Source: CAYJAD01 sp964370835
GTDB lineage: Bacteria > Desulfobacterota > Desulfovibrionia > Desulfovibrionales > Desulfovibrionaceae
Reading direction: 5' to 3'
Assembly (NCBI GenBank): GCA_964370835.1
Contig: CAYJLO010000006.1
Location: 3,199-67,198, forward strand
Length of the DNA: 64,000 nt
In this document: one piece after another, positions 26,092-35,180 of the stretch
Position numbering within the stretch: the stretch's first letter is position 1
Layout of the letters: every line of letters begins with the position of its first letter
Notes under the pieces: generated by a model
Databases searched by the model: none
The model's input: the letters and a program-made list of their open reading frames with translations, nothing else
Told to the model about the DNA's origin: nothing
Translations under genes and position numbers: made by a program

Positions 26092-28020
26092 TTATGCCTG
26101 TTGCGGGCTGGTGTCTTCGTCCTCATCGGGCACCACGCTACGCTTGCGTCTGCGTAAGCCCAAAATGGGGAAAAGACACATGAGCGTGCCGCCCACCCAG
26201 AGCCAGTTGACCAAGGGATTGGAGCTTACTCGCAAGGACGCGCGTCCCGAGGCATCTATACCCAAGAGCGATGCATAAAATTCATTACCAAGACTGAAAA
26301 TGGTGCTAGCTTCGGAGAATTTCATGCCGTCAAAATTATGATAGATACGCATTTGCGGTGCCAAAAGACCTTGTGTTTCTTGGTCTTCATTCAAGATCTG
26401 AATGCGAGCCTCGAGGTATTCAAAGGTCTTCTCGCGCCCTTCGGCCATGTCCACCAAGACCACGGTATAATCGCCCACTTTACCCTGCTGACCTTTGCCA
26501 AGCACGAGGGTGGCTTCATCTTTATACGGGCCGGAGAAAGCCACACCAATGACGATGAGCAAAAGACCCAAGTGCACGCCATGTGCCGCCACTGCATTCA
26601 TTTGCTTGCGCACAGACTTTTCCATCATGAGCAGACCCAAGGAAACCAGTGCCGCCACGGAAGCCGCCGTGGCCACAAAGGCCGTGGCTTGTCTGTAGCC
26701 TGTCATCCATAAAGCCATGGCTGTGAGGGCAAAGGTGGCCAATACTATGAGCAATTTCTTCATGTCGCGCACGCCGCCATTCCAGCCAAGCCATGGGCAG
26801 AAGGAGAAGATGGCCGCAATGAGGGCAAAGAGTGGCAAGCACACTTTATTATAGAAATTAGCGTCTAAGCCTTGCGATTGCGCCGACCAGAGCTTGGAAA
26901 TGATGGGCCATAAGGTACCTAAACAGATGATGATGGAAAGCAAAATAAGCACCCATGCCGTCACCACCAACATGCCTTCGCGGCTGTCAATGCCCACCAA
27001 GGATTTGCGGCTGTTATAGCCCACCATGGCCACCACGGCACTGAGCAAGGTGCTGGCAATGATGAATACCAAGAGAGGCGTTCCCACGCCGCCATCACCA
27101 AAGGCGTGCACAGATTGCACCACGCCGCTACGCACCAAATAGGTGGCAAAGAAGGCAGAAACGGTGGTGAGCGCCATGAGGAAGACGTTGGCACGGCCCA
27201 GTTTGCCACGGCGCACTTGTATGATGGTGGTGTGCAAAGCCGCTGTACCTATGAGCCAAGGAATGATGGAAGCATTTTCCACCGGATCCCATGCCCAGTA
27301 GCCGCCCCAGCCCAGTTCCATATAGGCCCACCAAGCACCTAAAATGATGCCTGCCGTGAGGAAAAGCCATGCCCACAATGTGAAGGGGCGAGCCACAGTG
27401 ACCCAAGAGCCTTCAATTTCTTCATTGTCCGAAAGACATTGCGCCAGTGCCAAACAGCCGGGAATAACAAAACCGCCATAGCCCCAAAAGAGTAAGGGCG
27501 GATGGAAAATCATGCCGGGGTTTTGTAAGAGGGGGTTAAGGCCTCTACCGTCGGCAGGTGCAGGCGTTTGAACTATAAAGGGGTTGCTCCAGCCCGTGAG
27601 CAAGAGTGCAAAAAAGGCCATGATGAGCAAGAAGAAAATCCAGAACCAAAGGCGGGTTTCTTCGGTGAGCTTTTTATACGATGGGGTGAAGGAAAAACAC
27701 GTTCCTGCCACAGCCACCGACAAGGCCCAAAAGAGCAAGGACCCAGGTTGACCGGCCCAGAAAGCCGTTAAGCGGTAGAATGTGGGTAACAATTTATCTG
27801 TGTAACTGGCCACATACACCACGGAAAAATCATTCCAGTACAGGGCATGTAAGAGCAAGGCAGAAGCCAGAACCAAGGCAAAGGTCATGATGGCTTGGGC
27901 TTTTTCCACCAGCCACAAGGCTTGGGCGCGCCCTTGATAGAGCTGCATCACCGCAAGACCTGCGCCACCAAGGCTGGTTAATAATGCCAAGATAAGCATG
28001 GCATAGGCAAATATATACAT
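26092..28020 (-). CDS. ccmF: Cytochrome c haem lyase subunit CcmF
   Basis: 642 residues with about 14-15 membrane helices. The WWD-type haem motif is GWGGYWAWDPVENASIIPWL, followed by LHTTIIQ with a conserved His. A C-terminal periplasmic segment (DYTVVLVDMAEGREKTFEYLEA, in part) precedes the last helix. The start at 28020 is chosen because GGGAG lies just upstream; the open frame extends 16 codons further. Attaches haem from CcmE to apocytochrome. 108 bases separate it from ccmE. Confidence 0.94.
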   Translation of the reverse strand: MYIFAYAMLILALLTSLGGAGLAVMQLYQGRAQALWLVEKAQAIMTFALVLASALLLHALYWNDFSVVYVASYTDKLLPTFYRLTAFWAGQPGSLLFWALSVAVAGTCFSFTPSYKKLTEETRLWFWIFFLLIMAFFALLLTGWSNPFIVQTPAPADGRGLNPLLQNPGMIFHPPLLFWGYGGFVIPGCLALAQCLSDNEEIEGSWVTVARPFTLWAWLFLTAGIILGAWWAYMELGWGGYWAWDPVENASIIPWLIGTAALHTTIIQVRRGKLGRANVFLMALTTVSAFFATYLVRSGVVQSVHAFGDGGVGTPLLVFIIASTLLSAVVAMVGYNSRKSLVGIDSREGMLVVTAWVLILLSIIICLGTLWPIISKLWSAQSQGLDANFYNKVCLPLFALIAAIFSFCPWLGWNGGVRDMKKLLIVLATFALTAMALWMTGYRQATAFVATAASVAALVSLGLLMMEKSVRKQMNAVAAHGVHLGLLLIVIGVAFSGPYKDEATLVLGKGQQGKVGDYTVVLVDMAEGREKTFEYLEARIQILNEDQETQGLLAPQMRIYHNFDGMKFSEASTIFSLGNEFYASLLGIDASGRASLRVSSNPLVNWLWVGGTLMCLFPILGLRRRKRSVVPDEDEDTSPQQA

Positions 28021-28128
28021 AAAGACTCCCAATTGGCTAAATTTATGAGCACGCCAAAAAAGATTCATGAATAATTCATAAATCTTTAAGGCAAAATAAA
28101 GGCTAACAGCTAGGCTGTGCGCTTAGGT

Positions 28129-28539
28129 TTAGGTACGATTTTCTTTTTCGTATTTGGACGGACATTTGGTCATGAGGCTCTTGGCGCTGAAAACACCGTC
28201 CTGCCCAAGACCACCTTCAATTATTACCTCTGCGCCGGCTTTAAAGGTGTCGGGTACAGCACCGCTGTAGCGCACCAAAAGCGTCTGGTCGGCATGTTCT
28301 GCGTCCACCAAGCGAAAGGATACACCGGGAGCCTCGGTGGAGGGGTGTAAGTCTTTTTCGCTGACGGTACCGAACAATCTGGCAGCTTGTAATTTTGAAG
28401 AGTCGGCGGCCAAGGCTTCAGACACATTCAAAAAATAAATACTATTTTCTGAAAGCCCCGAATACACCAAGTAGCCGGCACCACTCAAAAACAAGAGAAG
28501 GGCCACTATATACACATGGGTTGATTTCTTTTTTGCCAT
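28129..28539 (-). CDS. ccmE: Cytochrome c maturation protein CcmE, CxxxY variant
   Basis: Periplasmic haem chaperone, 136 residues: an N-terminal signal anchor (THVYIVALLLFLSGAGYLVY), then the OB-fold core with VSFRLVDAEHADQTLLVRYSG. The haem-binding residue, His in the classical HxxxY motif, is replaced by Cys126 in CPSKY (Tyr130). This CxxxY form is established for some Desulfovibrio and archaeal CcmE proteins and usually goes with loss of CcmH. First gene of the operon ccmEFABCD-TPR-TPR; AGGAAA precedes the ATG. Confidence 0.95.
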   Translation of the reverse strand: MAKKKSTHVYIVALLLFLSGAGYLVYSGLSENSIYFLNVSEALAADSSKLQAARLFGTVSEKDLHPSTEAPGVSFRLVDAEHADQTLLVRYSGAVPDTFKAGAEVIIEGGLGQDGVFSAKSLMTKCPSKYEKENRT

Positions 28540-28574
28540 AGAATTTCCTATGAGTTGCGAGTTGCGTTAACTAA

Positions 28575-28604
28575 GAATTACTCTTAATAAGCCCGCAAGG
28601 TCAA
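28575..28604 (-). promoter_or_regulatory. Possible promoter of the ccm operon
   Basis: Minus-strand TTGACC (28599-28604), 18-base spacer, TAATTC (28575-28580), ending about 35 bases before the ccmE start. Confidence 0.3.
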
Positions 28605-28609
28605 GCTTT

Positions 28610-29653
28610 TCATACTTTTTGCGTTGCTGCCTTGCGCCTTGCTCTGGCAAGTTCTTGTAAATCTGCCACAGCATCGCTTTCGTCCACAATTTCGCGTCCT
28701 AAAATTTCCTCTAAGACATCCTCTAAAGAGACCACGCCAGCCAGTCCGCCGTACTCATCCAATACGACACAAAGGTGCATGCGTGAATTCAAAAAGTTTT
28801 GCAAAAGCTTATCCAAGGTGAGGCTTTCTTGTACAAATTGCACAGGAATCATAATGTCACCAAGGGTACAATCCTTGCCCTTGCATTCTTGGCCTTGCGC
28901 CAAATACTTGGCCAAGGTGCGCCGTTCTACAAGACCCACTATGTCTTCATTATCATCGGCAAAAATGGGTATACGGCTAAAGTGCCAAATGTCCGGTTGG
29001 GAGCAAGCTTCCTTGAGTTCAAGGTCTGCCTCCAAAGAAAAAACCACCGTTCTTGGCGTCATGATGTCCCACACGCGTTTTCTCTCAAGAGAGAGTACAT
29101 TGCGTATGGTGCTTTCGGCATAAGGCTGAATCATGCCGGCCTTGCGAGAAAGCGATGTTACTGCGCGAATGTCATCTTCCGACATTTGCGGGCCATCAGT
29201 GGCTGGAGAAAAAAGTCTTGTAATACAAGAAGAAAGCCAAATGATGGGGGTGAGCAATTTGGTAATGCCAAAAAGCGGTCTTGCCAGCACCGTGGATACG
29301 GGATTGGCGTAAAGCACACCCAAGGTTTTGGGAATAATTTCGCCAAAAATAAGTATAAGACAGGTGAAAATGGCGGCAAAAACACCCATATATACAGAGT
29401 CAAAAACAGTAGAAAAAGCCGCACCGGCCACAGCAGAACCGGCCGTATTGGCCACGGTATTCAATGTGAGCACGGCGGCAATGGGTTTTTCCACTTGCGA
29501 GCGCATTTGAAAAAGTAATTCTCCGGAAAGCTTGCCTTTTTTGCGAAGCTCCTCAATGTGGGCCCACGATACAGAGTACAACATGGTTTCCGTAAGGGAG
29601 CAAATGGCAGAAATGATAAGCGCAGCCGCCACAGCTAGCACCAATGTAAGCAT
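28610..29653 (-). CDS. CNNM/CorC-type membrane protein with CBS pair
   Basis: 347 residues. An N-terminal DUF21/CNNM membrane domain (about 1-180, with SLTETMLYSVSWAHIEELRKKG and VANTAGSAVAGAAF, and FGEIIPKTLGVLYANPV) is followed by two CBS domains (about 195-330, ILGREIVDESD at the end). Family members take part in magnesium/cobalt or sodium-coupled ion export. The usual C-terminal CorC_HlyC domain (~80 residues) is missing: the protein ends soon after the CBS pair with a basic tail. Many homologues of this short type exist, so it need not be a truncation. AGGAAA precedes the ATG. Confidence 0.88.
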   Translation of the reverse strand: MLTLVLAVAAALIISAICSLTETMLYSVSWAHIEELRKKGKLSGELLFQMRSQVEKPIAAVLTLNTVANTAGSAVAGAAFSTVFDSVYMGVFAAIFTCLILIFGEIIPKTLGVLYANPVSTVLARPLFGITKLLTPIIWLSSCITRLFSPATDGPQMSEDDIRAVTSLSRKAGMIQPYAESTIRNVLSLERKRVWDIMTPRTVVFSLEADLELKEACSQPDIWHFSRIPIFADDNEDIVGLVERRTLAKYLAQGQECKGKDCTLGDIMIPVQFVQESLTLDKLLQNFLNSRMHLCVVLDEYGGLAGVVSLEDVLEEILGREIVDESDAVADLQELARARRKAATQKV

Positions 29654-29971
29654 ATAATTTTCCTAGTATTGATTATAGGCATGCGCACAAAGCGCAAAAC
29701 CCTTATATTTTCATTGTACATACAATGCTTTGCTAAAGAAAGCAAATATCTTTTATATACTCTTTTTATGCAAGAATGCTCCATGAAAATACCTATTACA
29801 TGAAAATACTTTCTGCCAAAACTCATCTTTTTATTATAAATCATGTTATTATACATAATTTATATTCTGACGCACGCCATTCTTTTAATCTTACCCTGCC
29901 ACCTCAGCAGGGGGAAATTTTTCCATAAAAAAGGGCGCACAAGGCGCCCCATTCATTTCTAACCTAAAACC
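29654..29971. other. Intergenic region between the CNNM gene and dctP
   Basis: 318 bases, very AT-rich over 29654-29880. It should hold the promoter of the minus-strand CNNM-type gene, but no clear -35/-10 pair stands out. A 6-bp dyad CCCTGC/GCAGGG (29894-29912) lies just before the dctP terminator. No gene seen. Confidence 0.4.
29925..29950 (-). terminator. Intrinsic terminator after dctP
   Basis: Minus strand: GGGCGC, five-base loop, GCGCCC, then TTTTTT. It starts 22 bases past the dctP stop. Confidence 0.88.
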
Positions 29972-30976
29972 TTATTTCCACTCGGGCTTGCCAGCTGCTT
30001 TCAAGAAAGCATTGATGGCATCTTTTCCGCCCACAAATTCAGCCATTTCGGGCCAAACGATGTCCATGGCGGCTTTTTTCCACTTTTCTTCGTCTTCAAG
30101 TTGGTCAATTTGCACGCCCATCTTGATGAGTTCTGCTTTAACCTTGGAACCTTCGTCCACTTGGTATTGATATACAGCATCTTGAGCGGCCTTACCGCCG
30201 GCAACGATGAGAGCTTGATCTTCTTTGCTCATTTTTCTGAACACGCGCTCAGAAGCGATGAGTGGTTGTAATTGATAGGTGTAGTGTACTTCGGTGATGT
30301 ACTTTTGATTTGCTTCATGGAACTTCATGGCTTTGAAACCGATGTAACCATAGCATTGGCCGTCCACAACGCCTTGTTGTAAGGATGTGAAGGTTTCAGA
30401 CCATGCGATGGGCACAGGGCTACCGCCAAAGGCTTTGTAGGCAGCCAAAAGCACGGCGCTTTGTGGCACGCGGAACTTTAAGCCCTTGATATCTTCCATT
30501 TTCTTAATGGGACGCACGGAGTTGGAAATATAACGGAAGTCGGTATATGTCCACGTTAAAATACGGAAGCCCGCCTTGGTGGCATAGCTATTCATGAGGT
30601 CGGATGCAGGGCCACTGGTGGCGGTGCGCACTTGCTCTAAATTATCGAAAAGGTAGGGCAAGGTGAGCACACCCATTTGCTTGGAAAAAGGCACCAAGTT
30701 GGCAATACCTACCACACAAAAGTCCAACGTACCGGCGCGAACATTGTGAATGGTTTCGGTTTCATCACCAAGGGCAGATGAGAAGAACAATTGCACTTCA
30801 TATTTACCCTTACCATTTTCTTCCACATACTTTTTAAAGGCCTTGGCGGCAAAACCTTGCTCGGAGTCTTCTGGGTCGCCCACAGCCACTTTTAACACTT
30901 TAGCTGCATACGCTTCGGAAAAAGAACCAAAGCAAAACAAAGATAAAGCCAAAACTAATAAAGATAAACGCTTCAT
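29972..30976 (-). CDS. dctP: TRAP transporter substrate-binding protein (DctP family)
   Basis: 334 residues with a signal peptide ending AYAAKV. Periplasmic binding protein that delivers an organic acid (C4-dicarboxylate, sulfonate or similar) to the DctQM permease. Family marks: VAVGDPEDSEQGFAAKAFKKYVEE near the N-terminus, SALGDETETIHNVRAGTLD, and the ligand-carboxylate Arg segment GLKFRVPQSAVLLAAYKAFG around 165-185. The substrate cannot be named from sequence. Encoded last in dctQ-dctM-dctP order, 66 bases after dctM with an intercistronic hairpin. Confidence 0.93.
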   Translation of the reverse strand: MKRLSLLVLALSLFCFGSFSEAYAAKVLKVAVGDPEDSEQGFAAKAFKKYVEENGKGKYEVQLFFSSALGDETETIHNVRAGTLDFCVVGIANLVPFSKQMGVLTLPYLFDNLEQVRTATSGPASDLMNSYATKAGFRILTWTYTDFRYISNSVRPIKKMEDIKGLKFRVPQSAVLLAAYKAFGGSPVPIAWSETFTSLQQGVVDGQCYGYIGFKAMKFHEANQKYITEVHYTYQLQPLIASERVFRKMSKEDQALIVAGGKAAQDAVYQYQVDEGSKVKAELIKMGVQIDQLEDEEKWKKAAMDIVWPEMAEFVGGKDAINAFLKAAGKPEWK

Positions 30977-31008
30977 TTTCTCTCCTTTTCAAGATGAACT
31001 TATATTTA

Positions 31009-31026
31009 ACCCTAACAACTAGGGGT
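31009..31026 (-). other. Intercistronic hairpin between dctM and dctP
   Basis: CCCTA, five-base loop, TAGGG (31010-31024), extended by one A-T pair, in the 66-base dctM-dctP spacer. It has only a weak U-rich tail. A hairpin here could set different transcript levels for the abundant binding protein and the permease; that is inference. Confidence 0.35.
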
Positions 31027-31042
31027 AAATGCATATAAAGTT

Positions 31043-32353
31043 TTACATGGCACCAAGTTTCACCATATTAGGCAACCACAGCACCAATTGCGGGAAAACC
31101 ACCAGTAAAATAATGACCAGCACGTTCACAGCCATCATGGGCAAGGCCTTCACGGCCAGTTCTTCCAAACTGACCTTGGAAATACCCGAGGCAATGAAGA
31201 GATTTTCTCCCAGCGGCGGCGATGAGAAGCCCACACCGCAACAACACACCAAGATGACACCAAAGTGAATGGGATCCACCCCATAGGCCACCATGACGGG
31301 CAAAAGCACCGGTGTCACCAAGAGGATAAGAGCCAAGGTTTCCATGAACATGCCAAGGAATAAGAGCAAGATAACCACAAAGGCCCACACCACAGCCACA
31401 TTATCTGTATAGGCTAAAATCCATGCGGCAATTTCCGCGGGGATGCGATATTCGGTTAAAATACGTCCAAAGGCATAGGCCGTGAACACCAGCACCAGCA
31501 CACGACCCGTGAGCCAAGAGGTGGTTTTGAGGCAATTCATGAAACTATGGAAAGTCAATTCCTTATGGACGAAAACACCTATAAATATGGTGTACATAAT
31601 GGCCACAACGGCGGCTTCTGTGGGGGTAAACCAACCGGCATAAATACCACCCAAGATGATGACCGGAGCCATGACAGACCAAAAGCCATCCTTCACAGAA
31701 TGCTTAAGGCTTGAGGCAGACCATTGCACAGTGCCTGTAGTTTGTAAATTACGACAAAGATAGACATGCAAGAGACTTAAACCCAGGGCAATGAGTATAC
31801 CGGGGATGATGCCGCCCATGAACATCTTGGTGATGGATTGCTGACCGGACACACCATAGATAACCATGGGGATACTGGGCGGAATAACAATGCCCACACC
31901 GCCTGCCGTGGCCGTGGTGGCTGCGGCATAACCGGGGTCATACCCGCGCTTGGTCATGGCCGGAATCATGAGCATGCCCACCGCCGCCGTGGTGGCAGGG
32001 CCGGAGCCGGAAATGGCACCAAAAAATACGCATGATAATGCCGTGGACACTGCCAAGCCGCCGGGAATGGGACCCACAATGTTTTCAGCAATATGTACCA
32101 ACCGCCGCGACATGCCGGCGCATTCCATGAGGGCTCCTGCCAGCACAAAACACGGCAATGCCATGAGCGGAAAGGACGTCATGGATGAAAAGGCCATTTG
32201 AATCATATTACTAAGGTCGGTACCCACCACCACAAAACTGAGCATGGCAGAAATACCAAGGGCCACCATGATGGGCGTGCCAAGGAGCAAGAGCACCGAA
32301 AAAGACACAAAGAGGATTTGCGCTATTTGGGCCGAAGTTATATCGGGTATCAT
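31043..32353 (-). CDS. dctM: TRAP transporter large permease (DctM)
   Basis: 436 residues, about twelve membrane helices; the ion-coupled transport subunit. DctM signatures: LSCVFFGAISGSGPATTAAVGMLMIPAM near 95-125 and ATTATAGGVGIVIPPSIPMVIYGV (each shown in part), plus METLALILLVTPVLLPV near the C-terminus. The start overlaps the dctQ stop by four bases (ATGA). Confidence 0.95.
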   Translation of the reverse strand: MIPDITSAQIAQILFVSFSVLLLLGTPIMVALGISAMLSFVVVGTDLSNMIQMAFSSMTSFPLMALPCFVLAGALMECAGMSRRLVHIAENIVGPIPGGLAVSTALSCVFFGAISGSGPATTAAVGMLMIPAMTKRGYDPGYAAATTATAGGVGIVIPPSIPMVIYGVSGQQSITKMFMGGIIPGILIALGLSLLHVYLCRNLQTTGTVQWSASSLKHSVKDGFWSVMAPVIILGGIYAGWFTPTEAAVVAIMYTIFIGVFVHKELTFHSFMNCLKTTSWLTGRVLVLVFTAYAFGRILTEYRIPAEIAAWILAYTDNVAVVWAFVVILLLFLGMFMETLALILLVTPVLLPVMVAYGVDPIHFGVILVCCCGVGFSSPPLGENLFIASGISKVSLEELAVKALPMMAVNVLVIILLVVFPQLVLWLPNMVKLGAM

Positions 32354-32898
32354 ACGTCTTCTCCTTTATCGGCCAAAATATGTCTACTTTCTTCAATGGC
32401 GGCTTGATCCGGATCTTCTATTTCTTGGTGAAGGACAAATTTAATGAAATTCACCTGAATAATGCGTATGGCCATGAGACAAAAAGCTATGGGGAACACC
32501 ATATATACATAGGCTAGATTCCAGTCCAATGCCGCTGTATAATAAGGGAATTCAGCCAAGTCGAGCACACTCAAATAGCCATAATAGGCCATGGCAAGAC
32601 TAAAGCCAATCCACAGCACATCACCGATGAAAATACATACTGTGGAGATGATGGGCGGGAATTTATTAAATTGCATGGTGACGCGATTTAATGCGGCAAG
32701 ACGAGTGGCGTAGGAGGCACCAAACAGGATGAACCAAATAAAAGCAAAGCGGGCGATCTCTTCGGTCCAATACAAGGACTGGTCTATGGCACGCAAAATT
32801 ATTTGCATAAAAATGGTGACCACAAAAAAGACCAATAAAAACTGACAAATGTAACTTTCGAAGTGATCCAAAAAGGCAAGTAAAGCTTTTTTAAACAT
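32350..32898 (-). CDS. dctQ: TRAP transporter small permease (DctQ)
   Basis: 182 residues with four membrane helices. The DctQ pattern is LYWTEEIARFAFIWFILFGASYA (in part) near residue 40. The C-terminal tail (HQEIEDPDQAAIEESRHILADKG) is hydrophilic. First gene of the operon; GAGGTG lies seven bases before the ATG. Confidence 0.93.
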   Translation of the reverse strand: MFKKALLAFLDHFESYICQFLLVFFVVTIFMQIILRAIDQSLYWTEEIARFAFIWFILFGASYATRLAALNRVTMQFNKFPPIISTVCIFIGDVLWIGFSLAMAYYGYLSVLDLAEFPYYTAALDWNLAYVYMVFPIAFCLMAIRIIQVNFIKFVLHQEIEDPDQAAIEESRHILADKGEDV

Positions 32899-32951
32899 AG
32901 CACCTCACAAAGAGCGCCGGTACAGCGTGCGTTACAGGTTGAGTTAAACGC

Positions 32952-32980
32952 ATGATGGCACGAGAACCCTACCTTGTCAA
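32952..32980 (-). promoter_or_regulatory. Possible promoter of the dctQMP operon
   Basis: Minus-strand TTGACA (32975-32980) with a weak -10-like CATCAT 17 bases on. The -35 is consensus; the rest is poor. Confidence 0.25.
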
Positions 32981-33110
32981 TAAGCATTCATTTTGACATG
33001 GACTTCTTTATCAGAAAAGCAATTTTTCCAGCATATTGTGATAATTCATAGTTAATTACTATTTTTCCCAAGAGACATTTTTCCACTGTGTCGTAATTTC
33101 CATATTTAAG

Positions 33111-33147
33111 AAAAAAGGCTTTCTACCTTACGGTATCGCCCTTTTTT
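33111..33147. terminator. Terminator-like hairpin in the dctQ-gdhA spacer
   Basis: AAAAAAGG (33111-33118) pairs with CCTTTTTT (33140-33147) around an inner TACC/GGTA stem. It reads as a bidirectional intrinsic terminator, although the neighbouring genes both point away from it; it may end a small upstream transcript. Confidence 0.45.
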
Positions 33148-33591
33148 AGACCATTTTACGCACAAAAAAAGCTTTTTCAGCCCTGTTCATTTTTTTCACA
33201 TATACATTTTGGTAGAAAACAAAAAAATATTTTTTTGTCAAAAAAACCTAAAAAAATTCATTGAGCCACTGTTGCCTTAAGATGTCTCCAGTGCACAATA
33301 TCCAATGAGTGCTCAAACAGTACTTTTTCAGAAAAATTTAACCAATTATGCCTTCTAGGAAAGCTTTTTTAAGGAAATAGTATTGCAAAAGACAGAAAAG
33401 TCATATATTGCTTCACAGAAGTACAACTTTTCATCCACTCATGGGGGAGACACAGAAAATCACTTTTATTACAAACTGTTATAAATAGCTATGTGTATAT
33501 CTGAGGCCCAAGGTACAAAGAGTGAAAAAACTCTGTATCAGAAACACCGCAGTAAACATCTAACAGACAGGTGATCTAAAAGGAGACAGCC

Positions 33592-34851
33592 ATGTCGAAA
33601 AATTACAATCCTTATGAAAATATGCTCTCAGTACTCCATACAGCGGCTGAAAAGCTTGGCATGCAACGTGACGAATACGTTGGTTTGTGCTATCCTGAGC
33701 GTGAATTGATTGTGTCTGTTCCAGTGACCATGGACGACGGGCACGTAGAAATTTTTCAAGGCTATCGTGTACAACATTGTAGCTCTCGCGGCCCTTGCAA
33801 AGGCGGCATTCGCTTCCACCCCGACGCAGATCTTGACGAAGTAAAAGCGCTTGCGGCGTGGATGACGTTTAAGTGCGCCATTGTTAACATTCCTTATGGT
33901 GGCGCCAAAGGCGGTGTAAAAGTAGACCCATCTAAACTTTCACGCCAAGAGCTCACTCGCCTCTCAAAGCGCTACATGGCGCAAATTTTGCCCATTGTAG
34001 GGCCTGAGCGTGACATCCCAGCACCTGATGTGAACACCGATGCGCAAGTGATGGCATGGATGATGGACGCTTACAGCGTATTCCATGGCTATGCTGTGCC
34101 CGCCGTTGTGACTGGTAAACCCTTAGAAATTGGTGGTTCGCTGGGTCGTGTAGAAGCCACGGGCAGAGGCGTTATGCTAACGCTAGAAAACTACCTACGC
34201 AAGACCAACCGCTCTTTTGAGGGCCTGCGCATTGCTGTGCAAGGCTTTGGTAATGTTGGCGGTATTGCCAGCCGCTTGTTGGTAGAGAAAGGGTGCCGCA
34301 TTGTTGCCATAAGTGACGTGGGCGCAACTTTCTACAATCCTGACGGTATTAACGTGGAAAAAGCCATAGCCTACTCCCAAGAGTACGGTAAATCTCTTAA
34401 AGGCTACAACGAGCCAGGCCTTAAAAACATCACCACAAAAGAGTTCTGGGCATTGCCTGTGGACGTATTTTGCCCGGCCGCACTGGAAAACCAGATAAAC
34501 GAATCAAATGTGCATGATATTAAGGCAAGCATCATCATTGAAGGTGCCAACGGCCCCACTTCTGTTGAAGCCGATAAAATTCTACATGAAAAAGGTGTTG
34601 CGGTATTACCGGACGTACTCGCCAATGCCGGCGGCGTTGTGGTTTCCTATTTTGAATGGGTACAAAACTTGGAAGCCTTCATGTGGGAAGAAGACTATAT
34701 CAACACCCATTTGGCAAAAATCATGAGCAGAGCTTTTGACGAAATATGGGCAATCTCACAAGAAAAGCAGGTCCCCTTACGTATGGCAGGATACATGCTT
34801 GCTTTGCAACGTGTTGTAAAAGCAAAGCAATTGCGTGGCATGTTCCCATAA
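33592..34851 (+). CDS. gdhA: Glutamate dehydrogenase (Glu/Leu/Phe/Val dehydrogenase family)
   Basis: Reversibly aminates 2-oxoglutarate to glutamate. The 419-residue length fits the hexameric catabolic/archaeal-type enzymes. Conserved parts: KGGIRFHPDADLDEVKALA, the catalytic Lys in PYGGAKGGVKVDP, PERDIPAPDVNTD, GRGVMLTLENYL, and the nucleotide loop GFGNVGGIASRLL. Later parts are VFCPAALENQIN and ANAGGVVVSYFEW. NAD versus NADP use is not decided here. AAGGAGA is eight bases before the ATG. Monocistronic, with its own terminator. Confidence 0.95.
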   Translation: MSKNYNPYENMLSVLHTAAEKLGMQRDEYVGLCYPERELIVSVPVTMDDGHVEIFQGYRVQHCSSRGPCKGGIRFHPDADLDEVKALAAWMTFKCAIVNIPYGGAKGGVKVDPSKLSRQELTRLSKRYMAQILPIVGPERDIPAPDVNTDAQVMAWMMDAYSVFHGYAVPAVVTGKPLEIGGSLGRVEATGRGVMLTLENYLRKTNRSFEGLRIAVQGFGNVGGIASRLLVEKGCRIVAISDVGATFYNPDGINVEKAIAYSQEYGKSLKGYNEPGLKNITTKEFWALPVDVFCPAALENQINESNVHDIKASIIIEGANGPTSVEADKILHEKGVAVLPDVLANAGGVVVSYFEWVQNLEAFMWEEDYINTHLAKIMSRAFDEIWAISQEKQVPLRMAGYMLALQRVVKAKQLRGMFP

Positions 34852-34915
34852 GCCATATGGATAATGCCAAATTCTGCTAAGATTCTGGCACAATTTGACA
34901 ATGCTAAAATAAAAC

Positions 34916-34950
34916 AAAGCCTCCTAGCTGTGAACAGCGGGAGGCTTTAT
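34916..34950 (+). terminator. Intrinsic terminator after gdhA
   Basis: AAAGCCTCC (34916-34924) pairs with GGAGGCTTT (34940-34948) over an inner GCTGT/ACAGC stem. The U-tract is short (TTTATAAT). Confidence 0.8.
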
Positions 34951-35054
34951 AATATATATGGACATACATGACCGGGGACCAAACCAACGGGCGCACAAAG
35001 TGCGTTTATGTTAGGTGACACTTTAAGTAATTTTTCAGTGTCGACTATCTAAAA

Positions 35055-35180
35055 CAGGCTGTTCAAAAAGGGTGAAATGCAAGGAAAAATGAAAAAGCAG
35101 GACACGCCGTGTATATAGACATACACAAGTGGTCTGCTTTTTTATTTTGACGCAGTAGTTTGCCCTTTTTCAACAGCCTG
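35055..35180 (-). repeat. Stop-codon-anchored palindromic element, copy A
   Basis: 126-bp element that folds over most of its length. Read on the minus strand it begins CAGGCTGTTGAAAAAGGG directly after the RNase J stop codon (35181-35183), continues with CTGCGTC, an inner stem, a central dyad around TGTATGTCTATATACA and TTCCTTGCAT, and ends TTTTTGAACAGCCTG. The same plan is seen at 42405, 59479 and 59821. Confidence 0.85.

Larger units (their letters stand above)
32899..33591. other. Long AT-rich spacer between dctQ and gdhA
   Basis: 693 bases between divergent genes, with many A and T runs. It contains a possible dct promoter (32952-32980) and a terminator-like hairpin (33111-33147). The gdhA ribosome binding site AAGGAGA is at the end. 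The stretch 33150-33580 must hold the gdhA promoter and a long untranslated leader, but no single convincing -35/-10 pair, riboswitch or open frame is recognised. Confidence 0.45.

Noticed and set aside
29635..29856. 73-codon minus-strand frame upstream of the CNNM-type gene
   Set aside because: AT-rich chance frame; no domain and it overlaps the start of the real gene.
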